Shown here one piece after another: positions 12,801 through 23,420 of a stretch of DNA of 60,000 nucleotides. The translations under genes and the position numbers were made by a program. The notes under the pieces are model-generated. The model had not been told where the DNA came from. It worked only from the letters and a program-made list of their open reading frames with translations, and did no database searches. Location: positions 13,332,001 to 13,392,000 of the forward strand of contig OX485804.1 of NCBI GenBank assembly GCA_950295325.1. The letters are read 5' to 3'. Numbering within the stretch: the first letter of the stretch is position 1; each line of letters begins with the position of its first letter. The stretch comes from Polytrichum commune. Taxonomy: Eukaryota > Streptophyta > Polytrichopsida > Polytrichales > Polytrichaceae.

Positions 12801-15800
12801 CTGAGCCAGAATTACCTTCTGTGTCAGGGTCACCTGTTCGGAAGATTGACCTGGTGCCAGGAAAATCAATGAAAATGCCTGTGATTCTACTGAAATGGTC
12901 TGCAAGTAATAAAGGAGGCAAGGGTGGCAATGGCCATCTATTTGTCTATGGGGGTTCTGATCTCGGAGCTACTCAAGCTTTAACAGTGAGTCCTTCCACT
13001 TGTTATATTCGTGAAATAAACCCATGGTCAATAATACCGATGGTCAACTCCATAATGCCTGTAGACTTTCCTACTTAGAATCTACTCAATATTCAGTTGA
13101 CTTGTTTGAAAGTTACATTGAGAAGCAACATGTAGATCTGTACGATCTTTACTCCTGTTCATTTCCATGTGTTCAAATAATTACTTCCAAAGATCCAACT
13201 TGTGAACATCATATTGGGTCAAAATATGTGAATGTTCTCTTGAAGCACAGGTCTGATCCATCAAAGACGTGCATTTTATAATGTCCTTGTTTGTTCCCAT
13301 TTTTTTTCTTCCTGGAGTGGTAATATGCTGTCTTGACTAGCAAGGAGCTGCTAGAAACTCTTGTGTTGACTTATCTGCTTTCCAGGTTCTGTCTCTAGAT
13401 GGAGAAGCTAGTGAGAAGTCGCAGATATTAGAGCTGCCCCTTCATGGACCTTTTGCAGATGCTGCTGTGCTTTCACGGCCAGGTGGCAACCTAAGCACAC
13501 CAGTGGCAGGGATTCTGGTACTCTGTTCACCTGGTTTGCTTCATATCTATGATGGTGCTGGCGTTGCATCTCGATTCTCTGATCCTTCTGAAGATTCCTC
13601 TTCTTCTGCATCTCTTCAGCCAGTGCCATGGCAATTACCTATTAGAGATGCTGTAGTTGCCAAGCTTTTCTTGGTCTCAAATGACCTTTATACTGCTATG
13701 AAGCCACCTCAGGTAATTATCTAGTCTCTTTTCTTTAAAATTTTATCAAGCTGTCAACTGCTGCATGGCTGAATAACAATTTAGGTGCATATTGCATGGT
13801 GTGTTCTTTGAGCAAAATATGCTGTTTCAAATCCGTGAATTAGTGTTCGCATTGTAGGTGTATCAGTTCTCATTGTAGGTTGCAGCTCCTTTACGATCTG
13901 GTAGTAGTCCATGCACTAGGTGTATACATCTCAATGTTGTTTGTTTTTGCATCTTGCAGTTGCCTATAGATGGCAAGGGGCCTTTACCTATACTGCCAGC
14001 TGGAACAAAATGGCCAATTACTGGTGGTATACCTAGCAACCTCAAACCTTCTTCTGACAACAAAATACAACATCAAAGCATTCTGTTAACAGGACACAAT
14101 GGTGGTTATGTTCAATTTTGGGATGCTTCATCACCTTCAGTCCGGTTGTTGTGTACTGTGGATGCTCAGGTGAGTTTTATTTAGAACTGAATGAGGATGT
14201 TCTGCTGTGCTGAAAGTATTGGATTTTTATTGGCTGGTGAAACAATCGTAAAAGTAGAAGCTGTTTGTTCTGATTGTGTGTCATCTCTGTCCTAGGGACT
14301 TGTAAAACTTAACAAGCACATATAGACTTTCCTCAAGTGTTCAACTGTTGATTGCAGACCAAGAAGGATCCATCCCCTGTTTCAGCAATATTCATGTGTG
14401 ACCAAACTGGTCTTTTGGCAGTTGGTGACCAAGGAGGGGAGGTACACTTTCAAACCAAACATCATGGGTGTTTTGAGGGAGCTGGGAGGTTGCAATTGGT
14501 TATTGACATATCGTCTGACATCAATTTCTCTTGTAGGTTCGTATTTTCAAACTTCTTGCAGAAGCACAGGAGGTAAAATGCAAGGTCATAAGTGAGACTA
14601 CAGGAGGGGGGAGTGGTAAGTGTCTATCATCCTTTCATTTGTAAGCAACTCACACTGTCATCACTTATGGGTCAGTGGATTTGTTCACTAAAGCAGTGTG
14701 TACAAATTTTGAATAATTTACTCATTACGATTTTGTATTGTTTGCAGAGGTGGTTTCAAATGTCTCTGCTGGCTTTCAATGTGTTGCCATAGTGCAGGTT
14801 CATGAAGCTGCAATAAACACTATTGTGATTTCCAAAGGGTCAGCTCGACTTGCAGTTGGGGACAATAGTGGGCTGGTCTGTGCCAGTGGACTTTCTACAC
14901 CTGTGCATTTGTTTACTTTTTTCTACACTAGATTTTGAAAAGGACCAGTTATGCCTGATTGGATTCTTGCAAAGAGAAATTTGAGTATTCGTTGCTATTT
15001 TTGTTTACATCAGAATATTGAGATATGCTGAGGTATCATAATTCTAACACAGAAATGTGTTGGTTGATGTTTGTTTTAGATATCTCTTCTGGACGTATCT
15101 ACTTTGTCCCTTTTGTTCTTTGGTAACTGGTCTGGGAAGGCTGCAAGCATTGCTCAACTTAACTTTGCACATAGTCAAGTATTCAATCAAGAGAATCCCA
15201 TGCCATCCTCTGGTACAGATTCAAATGTAGAAGAACTTGCAGCTTCCCCTGCAACTGAATCTATAGTGCTTTATGTGGCACACAAAGACACAACTACAGC
15301 TATATTGGATGGAAGTACAGGAGTTTGTCTTGATCCAGGGCCCAGGCAACTCACAAATTCTTCCACAATGTTGTGCATAGAGCTTTTAGGTGCACAACAT
15401 TCTCTGAAATTACTGCAAACTTTTGATTTAACAGATTGTCTTTTTTAGACATGTATCTGCAAAGGCTTTTGCAATTCATAGGCTATTTACTATTAGGAGG
15501 TGATGAATATCAGGCAGATTGCTATTCTTCATAGATTTTGAGCTGTTACTCTTGTTTGTGTTAAGAAATTGGTCTCTTCCTTTTTGCAATGCGAACAAAG
15601 GGTACAAAGGATTCATAGAGTACCCTTCTTTATTGCTGGGGATGTTTCAGGTGGTTGGACTACTTCACTGACTGGTGAACAAAGTGCACAACAGGCTGAT
15701 AGTAGTGCACAAATGTCAGAATTAGATGGAAATGATTCATATCTGATTCGCTGTTCAGACACGTCTTTACAAGTTATCTCCATACCTACTGCCCAGGTAA

Positions 15801-18800
15801 CAATAGTCTAAACACAGATTCACTCACTGTTAAAATCTTCTAGCAGACGAAATTAAGCTTGCTTAATACTTGCTGGAAAGAGTTCTGACCTCATCTGATT
15901 TTGTTTAGCTTCTATGTGTTTCAGGGAATTAGAGGTACAATTTGGAAATATCTTATTCTTGTCTGTATCTGTCATTGAGAATATCACTAGAATTTGTGGA
16001 TCACTCAGTGTCTTTGACGTTGATGTTGTATTGAAATTTCACTTAAAGCTGAAACAACTTCTCCTGGTAATTAGAAAAAAATCAGACTTCACAGCTTAAA
16101 ATATGTGTGTGTGTGTGTGTGTGTATAAAACTTGATACATTGCTTATGGTGATCAGAAACTTGGTGATACTTTACGAGAAGTAACTCTGGAGAACCCATG
16201 CTGTTGGGCTTCCACATTTCAAGGTCTGTCCCCAGATGCCATGGGCATCATTCTGCTGCACCAAAGTGGCCATTTAGAGATACGGTGAGTTTAGTTCAAC
16301 TGTAGCCTGGTTCTTGCAGACATCATGTATAGATTGATTGCACACAATTGATCAACACGCCATGCTAATGGGTGCTGTGCATGGTGCAGGTCACTGCCAG
16401 ATCTACGCATTCTTACAGAGACAGCCTTGACCCAGTGCTTATCTATGCAGCTAGATCTGAACTCGAATTTCTTGAAAACACTTTCATGTGCTGCAAATGG
16501 TCACACCATTTTGGTAGGCTCCAAGACTTTTCCACTTGCTTTCTATTTCTGTTAGTGTAGTGCACCTACATACATCCCACCCATTGGTAATTGTGGCTGG
16601 CTGTTGAGCAACCAGAGTTGTATATTTCCAGACCCTAGATATTCATCAATATCTCTAAATAGCAGGGGATTACAATGGATACTGCAGATTCATGAAGAGA
16701 GGGAGCTTGTTCACCTGTCCTTACTTGCAGAGGAAAATGACCTAAGGTATTTTTTGCTAGTTGTGTGACATGTATATTCTCTAGAGCTGAGAAGGGTTTG
16801 TAATGAAGTTCAATAACTTAGCATGTATTTGCAGTGGTAGCCATAATATATTTGTGGTAAAGCAAAAGTGTTGTGGATTTTGTACTGATCACTATGTGCA
16901 CTCCTCCATTGCTCCAAAGTTCTTTTGTAGGTCGGGCTTTTACCTGATTGATATTCTTAACATTTTTCAGTGTTTTTGGCGAAGTCAATGCCAGTTGCAA
17001 CTCTTGGCTTGGTGGTTACATCTGGTGAGTCTAAAAGCTCTGCGGTTGTCTTTGTGCACCATTTATTTGCAGGCTGCCAGAATCTCGACCACGTCTTTTT
17101 GATAAGGATCTTGCTGCTGCAGCTGAAGCTGCAATGAAGTACTCGACAACTTTGCAGAGGAAGAAGGTAGGCTGGCAATTGCATAAATAAGTTTGAGATT
17201 ATGGTATACTCCATTCATTAGGTGGAATCTTTTATTGATGATCTAGAAACCTCTGATATCAAGCAATTTCTGAATATATGAAGCCCTCCTATCAGGAGTG
17301 GAAATTGATGTTTACTTAGCAAATTCTTGATTTTAAATCCAAGATGATGTTGTCACATAGTACTTTTAGTTGTTCTTTGGAAGCACTTTAGTTGGTAGGA
17401 AGTGTTATAGCTCTTGTCTTCTATGAAAGAGATTATACATCTAGAGTTCCATGAACTACATCAGTGAACAAGCAGTCTCCTGGTCAATAATAACAATATT
17501 GCTTGGCTTTTCAGTCCATGCCACAAGGGTTTTTGGGAGTACTGAAGAGTGCAATAGAGCAAGAGTCGGCAGCACATCCTGCATCTGACCTCCCTAAGCT
17601 TTTCTCTTCTCGACCTTTCACAGTCCCAGCAGTGCAACCCTCCAACTTGTCTATAAAGACAGATTCTTTGGGCCTGGATATTGATCTGGAGATAGGTATG
17701 GCCTGCATTCACATTATATAGGATAACAATCTTTTGTAGAAGTCATGTGTACTCTTAAGGAACATGAAAACCTAGTCTGGGGTTGTCAATTGGACAATAT
17801 GATCTTATTGGAAGTTCATACATTTTTAACATGCCTCAAATCCTGTATGCAGATGATATTCTTATTGACCTAGATGACATGGATGTGAATTCTTCACCGT
17901 CAGCTTCTGGAGAACCTAGCAGCAATAAATTGGTTCTTCATAGAGTAAAGAACAGTCCGAAGGGTATGTACTTACAACCATTCGTTTGCAGACTGTTTGA
18001 AGTTAGTGTGTCACTATTCTTTTAGTAATTCATTGTCATCAGGTACTTGTTGCCACATACTTGTTGTGAGCAAACTTATTGAGTGGCTGTGAAATGTGTG
18101 GTTTGGCTTTGGAATCAGGGAAAGATGTGGCAAGTGAAGAGTCCACCAGAGTGCAGCTCTTTGGAGATGATGGTAAACCGAGACAACGAACAGCAGAAGA
18201 AATTAAAGCTGCCTATGGCCACCCTTCAAAGGCTGTTGTAAGATTCTCAACTTTGCAATCCACTTCAGATGCATCTCATGTCACCTTACTTGGCTCTTAG
18301 GAGATCAGTAGGCATTCAAGTTAGTATTGCTACAAAGTTCCCAAATCCAAACCAGGTTTTTTACTAACCTAGATAGGCTTCAGGTTGCAATTTTGGAATA
18401 AGACCATCTAAATCACAATGCTAGTGTATAGGATTGAAGACTTTGTAATCACTTCAGTTAATCAAACCTGAGACTGGCGACCAAAAAGTTGCAGCCACCT
18501 GCAACTTTTACGAAATTCGGTTATGTACCAAGTTAATCGTAGACACTGTAAGGGCATTTTTGGGATGTCTGGCATAAGGATCTGGACTATGTCCTTGTAT
18601 GGGCTTTCAAAATCTAGGATGTTAAAGTGCAAAGTATGCGAAGTAGAAGAAATTCTCAAATTGTCATCAACTATCTAGCAGGAAAGAATATTGTTAGTTG
18701 TAGCTACTCCTTACCTATCAGCTGAGTGAGCAATAAGTTTGTTGCTGGTTGTTGATTGAGGTAGTCCTCATACTCCTTTGCAAGGAGCTAAGCTGGTTGC

Positions 18801-19192
18801 ACTGATTGATGCAGGATGCCACGAATGTGGCAGCAATGGCTAGGGACAAGCTAATGGAAAGAGGCGAAAAACTCCAGGTGCCAACTTTATTCAATTTTTT
18901 CTGCTTGTAACTTGTTCATATTGTCTGTTTTTGTTGTCTTCCACATAGCATGTTCTATAAAAAAAATTATTGTTTATAGTTACGTTCATCCCCCCTTTGT
19001 ACGTCATTCCAGTTTGTCACTTGATATTCACTCTAGAACAAATCCTGTATTTTGGCCTAATCTGACATTGTCATTTGTGTCCAGTCACTTAACGAACGTA
19101 CGGAGGAAATGCAAGCAGGGGCAGAGAACTTCGCATCATTGGCTGAACAACTAGCCAAGAAGTACGAGAAACGCAAATGGTGGGAATTCTAG
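9855..19192 (+). CDS. Lgl/tomosyn-like WD40 protein with C-terminal R-SNARE-like motif (24 exons)
   Basis: A complete gene of about 1,195 codons. The start ATG at 9855 sits in a good context (caccATG) and gives MFAKLF. WD40-type repeats follow, with blocks such as LDGRIKLFG, VWNMENQEVVYSQKWEHDI and YVDGDIWLWKF. A Ser/acidic loop (SSEEEEDEKE) lies near residue 280. Later exons give a plant-type SLPDLRIL block and an Ala-rich DKDLAAAAEAAMKY segment. The last two exons encode LMERGEKLQ, then LNERTEEMQAGAENFASLAE, then RKWWEF and the stop. This aligns with the R-SNARE (VAMP) core and keeps the central 'zero-layer' Arg in MERGEKL, but there is no membrane anchor. Known family members (tomosyn/STXBP5, yeast Sro7, plant homologues) bind syntaxin-type SNAREs and regulate exocytosis; that role is inferred here. 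All splice sites but one join in frame with no stop, so the gene looks intact. Confidence 0.93.
9855..19192 (+). other. exon map of the Lgl/tomosyn-like gene
   Basis: Exons read from GT-AG signals, frame continuity and family similarity: 9855-10025, 10655-10785, 11248-11332, 11418-11471, 11653-11744, 11987-12090, 12233-12311, 12433-12985, 13386-13712, 13960-14169, 14358-14441, 14537-14615, 14748-14875, 15080-about 15389, about 15621-15796, 16157-16284, 16390-16513, 16688-16746, 17073-17166, 17515-17695, 17853-17963, 18119-18237, 18815-18877, 19085-19192. Every junction keeps the frame. The 14/15 junction is the uncertain one: the chosen donor (G|GTGCAC) and the acceptor near 15620 are both weak. 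Other donors at 15370 or 15373 paired with acceptors at 15600 or 15609 would also keep frame. A cDNA read across 15300-15700 would settle it. Confidence 0.85.
16104..16125 (+). repeat. GT microsatellite in intron 15
   Basis: A (TG)n tract of about 10 units lies 32-53 bp upstream of the exon 16 acceptor at 16156. It sits where a polypyrimidine tract and branch point would be expected, so length variation here could affect splicing of that exon; this is inference. Confidence 0.8.
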
Positions 19193-19205
19193 GCCCTTAG
19201 CTTTT

Positions 19206-19211
19206 AATAAA
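19206..19211 (+). terminator. candidate poly(A) signal AATAAA of the Lgl-like gene
   Basis: A canonical AATAAA lies 14 bases after the stop codon. It would give an unusually short 3' untranslated region, so a later weaker signal may be used; plant poly(A) signals are often degenerate. Confidence 0.4.
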
Positions 19212-21425
19212 ATTCAATTTCAAGCAGTGAGCTTTACTCACTTAGTTGGGGCAAGCATAATCTCCAATCTGAACCAAAAATTATTATTTAGATGTAAATT
19301 GCAGATATCTTTTCTTGAGGAGCCTGAAATGCTTATTTCTGTAAAAAGTCCAGCAAATGCTGAATACAGGGTTTATTGTCTTCATTCTACTCTTGGTTGA
19401 TGGTTTCTGATATTAGGAACATCTATAAATGAAAGGTAAATAGACTTCTGCATGAGCTTTACAAGGGGTGCGATTCTTGATGAGAGGCCTCTATTTATAA
19501 CTCATTAATTGTTCCCACCTATTGGCCATACGGTCATATATCATGACACTATGTGTGCCCATTATTTACTGAATTAACTGTTCCATCATCTGGTTTGCTT
19601 TTGTACATACATGTCATTGGATTGGCATCACCTCATCCTTTTCTCCACATTTATATTGGTGTATGGCACTGTTGATCAAGTGCTTTTTCTAGCAGCCCTC
19701 CTAGTGTTTTGGCCCCAGGTGTTCTTACAGTCAGGAGCAGCTTGAGCACGCGAGTGATTTGACAAACATTTAGACTACCCTTACCAATGTTGTCATTTCT
19801 ATGATTTCCTGTTCTTTACTTTTCGTAACTTGACTCATGGGGCAGCATACCATGCTCCCTCAGAGGAACAAAGAAATTAGATAAACATAATGTTGCGTAC
19901 TTTATCCTGAAGACCACTTACTTGACTTGTCTCACCGGTGTTTGGATGTGCGATTACAGGCCATTCTAATGTTTTGTCTCAACGGCGGTTTCGTGTGCAA
20001 TCACAATTTCATCAATTGACTTCGTTTTTTTAAGGTGACCGATTATCCTCCTCCCATAATGCACAGATCTGAAATTTGGTAACAAATTAAGTGAAGAACT
20101 TGAGCAGATTAACAACACACTTGATTGTAGTTAATTCCATTCAAACCCATTAAATTGATCTTTAAAGGATGTCAAATTCTTTGGTCTCCATTGTTTGCGG
20201 CAGATACCATTCTTCATATCCATGTGGACCTCAAAAGACCCTCAAAGTCCAGTTTGAGAACGATTCTTTACCAAAGCAGATAAGACATGGAGAGTCGTGA
20301 AGAACTAAGGAAGCACCAAACATCCAATCAAAACCACATGTGACCGATTGTTCCAAAGAAACAATGAGTAACAAGAATGATTACAAGAATATGAAGAATG
20401 AGAGATGTTTCGCTGCAAGTAAGGCCCCCTTCACCCAAAAGCTGCGGTTGAGAGCTCAAACTTGCAATTTTTGGGAGTTTCGACTTGGGTTTGCCAAGGT
20501 TTTATCTGGAGCTCAAAACTATTGACAGCGTGAACAACCTTCAAGCTCTCGATAGATTGAGCAAATGTAAAGTAGCCATGCTCGAAGTGAATAATCAAAT
20601 GGGAAATAGTTTTGATCAAAGGAGAATTTATTACAAGCCAAAGAACGCTTGAAAGCCCATTGGCTTGGGGCTCACAAAATAAGAGCTCAAAAGTGTTGAC
20701 AATGAGTTCAACCTCCATGAGAAAGCTTAGTATTTTGGCTAATAGTTTGTCCTAATCTACCAAGAGCTTGTCATAGACGTTCCTCATGACATCAATCCAA
20801 ACATCATCTAAGCACTGTAAGCTTGGTATAGCTCAAGTGTAAAGTGGACTTGAATGAAGGAACTTGTGTAAGATACCCCCCTTAATGACAAGGGTCCTTT
20901 TCTCCAAGTTCTCAATCACGTTATAGCTCTCAACCTCTGTAAGTAGTGTAAGAAAATAAGTTGAATTACCTGACATGTAGGGAGTCAGGACAAGGGAGAT
21001 GAGAACTTCCAGTAGCTTAGCCTATCATTCACAGTTTGAGAGTGCTTCATTGGTTTGGAACTGTTTGATTTTTCCACTTGAATACTTGTACAACGTGCAT
21101 GTGAGGGGCCATGGTTTCATGATGGTCATGTAAGGGTGTCTAAGGATGTGGGTGGTATTCAGTTCGTTTTTCATGTTCTCCAACTTCTACCGATTAGGTT
21201 TACACAACGAAAGTTGTGTTGTATAAGCAAATATGTAATGAAGCATCAACAAAAATCTGACTTGTACCCTAATTTAGTTATGGTTATTGAAAATGCTTGT
21301 TTGTTGATTCCTCAATTGAATGCATAGGTTCTTCCAATTGTGTTCACTTTCAACTTATAAGACCATCACATTATGTGGCCCATGTTAGAGGCTTGAGATT
21401 TACAGTAGCCATGTAGAGGGTGTAG
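19212..21425. other. gene-free stretch downstream of the Lgl-like gene
   Basis: The first few hundred bases may hold the 3' untranslated region. Beyond that no gene, RNA or defined repeat is recognised. Open frames near 20430-20720 have no features of a real protein. Confidence 0.45.
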
Positions 21426-21750
21426 TTAATTCGTGTCCCCTAAAGATTTGTGGTTGATTAATCTCAACTTAATCTTGCCAAACTAAGTTGGGATCTTTGA
21501 TACCGATTCCATAGTCAGCTGAGGAAAGAAAAAGAGTTTGTTAAGTTGTAAGAGATTATGAATGTTTCTACTTGTGGCCCACACACCCACCACAAATCCA
21601 TGGCCTATGTGAAGGATTTGGGATTCTTGGCGGCCATGGAAAAGGGTCTGGTGAGAACTTGCTCCCTTTATTAGTTTGTGGATTTATCTCAACTTCATCT
21701 CACGAGATTGATTTGAGGTCTTTGATGCTAATTCCAGGGTCAACTCACTT
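21426..21750 (+). repeat. dispersed family R1, two diverged partial copies
   Basis: Positions 21450-21520 contain GTGGTTGATTAATCTCAA, then GGGATCTTTGATACCGATTCC. Positions 21680-21745 contain GTGGATTTATCTCAA, then GAGGTCTTTGATGCTAATTCC and GGGTCAACTCA. Both match the core of the copy near 23226-23300. They lie about 230 bp apart as an old direct repeat. No coding content. Confidence 0.45.
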
Positions 21751-21839
21751 AGGAAAGGAGATTTTCAAGCTAATGGGTACCCAATATTTTTAGCTATGAT
21801 TTACATGGCCGCTATGAATGTGTGACGTATGTGAAGGGG

Positions 21840-22190
21840 AGGCCACACACGTTTGAAGATGTCAGTTTTGAAATGGGGTTTGGTAAGTCAAGGTAAAAGA
21901 ATTTTGGCCTTGACATGTGCCTAATTTCAAGGAGCTGGGTTTCAAGGTCAGTCCCTCTATTTTCGGTTAAAACCGTCCATTTTCAACTCCATTTGGAAAT
22001 GGAGGTTTCAAGGCTTGTAAAATTGCCATCTTGGATGGGAGCTGAAAATGAAAGATTTTCACCCCAAAAAAAGAGGGACCGGCCTTGAAACCAAGCTCCT
22101 CAAAGCTAGACACATGTCAAAGTTGAAATTCTTCCTATCTTGGCGTGCTAAACTCCGTGTCGAAACCAGCACTTCTGAACGTGTGTCGTA
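21840..22190. mobile_element. fold-back (long-TIR) element, about 350 bp
   Basis: The left arm (about 21840-22005) and the right arm (about 22030-22190) are inverted copies of about 160 bp each. Matching words are GACATGTGCCTAATTTCAAG on the left and GACATGTGTCTAGCTTTGAG on the right arm read backwards; AAGGAGCTGGGTTTCAAGG and GAGGAGCTTGGTTTCAAGG; and AGTCCCTCTATTTTCGG and GGTCCCTCTTTTTTTGG. Almost nothing lies between the arms, so a transcript would fold into one long hairpin. No coding capacity. It ends 20 bp before the pogo-like element. Confidence 0.75.
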
Positions 22191-22212
22191 AACCTACTTA
22201 TTAGGACACTTA

Positions 22213-22803
22213 CAATCTACCCTCTATAAATGTTAACCCTCGGGAGTGGATCAAAGTTAACATTTATAGAGGTGTTAACAATTAACAATTATAAAATTAC
22301 TTTTTTGAGCAATATACAAATCTTAACATTTATAAATATAAGCAATTGTGAAGAGTCCTTGTGAGAGACTACCATTCATAAAATTGCAAACCCAATCAAA
22401 ACTTTATTCAATATCAAGTTTACAAATCACGGGTGAAGTATGAATCAATGGTTCTTTGGTGAGATTCATCTGCATGCACAACTTGCAAATATTTCTCAAT
22501 TTGCACCAACAAACCCGCATACTTGGACACATCACATGAACGTGATTCCATGTACCTTCTAATGGTACCAAAACTAGATTGCAAGTCACTATAAGATGGA
22601 ATGGGTTCCACCTCACACTCCATATTATGGTTGTATTTCATTCATTAACATTTATAGAGTCAAATTTACAAAGAAGGGAGTATCATTTTGTTAACAGTTA
22701 ACACGTTTAACATTTATAGTGTGCAATATGTGGGGAGTAGAAAAAAGTTAACATTTAGAGAGGGTTAACACTTATAGGTGTAACATTTATAGAGGGTGGA
22801 CTA
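22213..22803. mobile_element. pogo/Emigrant-like DNA element, 591 bp, with TA target duplication
   Basis: The left end (22213) starts CAATCT and then ACCCTCTATAAATGTTA. The right end (22803), read on the minus strand, starts TAGTCC and then the same 17 bases. TA lies directly outside on both sides (22211-22212 and 22804-22805), the target duplication expected of Tc1/mariner/pogo elements. ACCTCTATAAAT-type ends are known from plant pogo-like MITEs such as Emigrant. Sub-terminal copies of TTAACATTTATAGA recur in both orientations. The interior keeps the 3' end of a transposase gene on the minus strand, so this is a deletion derivative of an autonomous element. Confidence 0.85.
22420..22641 (-). 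pseudogene. C-terminal remnant of a pogo/Tigger-like (CENP-B type) transposase
   Basis: A 73-codon open frame on the minus strand inside the TIR element. It contains SSFGTIRRYMESRS, then LLVQIEKYLQVVHADES, and ends with QRTIDSYF before the stop. Tigger/pogo transposases of plants and animals commonly end with a helical segment of the type 'LRRYLEQ..' followed by 'RQTTITDFF'. The match is to the tail of the protein only: the CENP-B DNA-binding domain and the DDE catalytic domain are absent. It cannot encode an active transposase. Position and strand agree with the enclosing 591-bp element. Confidence 0.7.
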
Positions 22804-23204
22804 TACATCATATACCTAGCTACGTGTCCCAACCTTTGCAAAGGAAATACAAAAACACCACATTTCTAGTATGAAAGGGCACTTAATGCTCTTGGATAAT
22901 TATGGTAGCTTGTACAAATAGGAGTGAGGGAACTATCGCATACAAGCATACCTCTCGTCTGGCTTGGGATTTGTGGCGTTTATGTAAAGTCATCCATCAC
23001 AGGCAGTGGCTCTAGTCAAAATAAGTCTCATATAAGATTGAAGACTTATTCACTCCACTAGACTCCACAACACTAATTTGGGATCTCCAAGTCGTCTAAA
23101 AGAAGTCATTTTGTGGGCTATACTATTATTCTCTACAATCTCACCTACGCAATGGATGAGTTTACATAGACACCACATACCTCTAGTCCTCTCCTCTATC
23201 CAAC

Positions 23205-23420
23205 ATAAAAATTTGGCCCCTTATAAATTTGTGGTCGATTCATCTCAAAGGACTTGGAACATATTAATTTGGGGTCTTTGAGGCTAATTTTGGTGTTTTA
23301 GTCGGTTGAACACCAAACTTATTTCAGGGCTTTTATGTTGGAGAATGAGAGGTATGCTCGTATGCGATCAAACTTTCTACAAAGAGCTCATTAGCTCATC
23401 TTGTATCGGGACCTATTTTG
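23205..23420 (+). repeat. dispersed repeat family R1, best-preserved copy
   Basis: Contains GTGGTCGATTCATCTCAAAG (23230), GGGGTCTTTGAGGCTAATTT (23272) and TTATGTTGGAGAATGAGAGG (23333). The same three blocks recur near 46130-46300, and the family is scattered in rearranged form near 120-280 and 21430-21750. Non-coding; its class is unknown. It may be the end of a larger retroelement. Confidence 0.55.
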
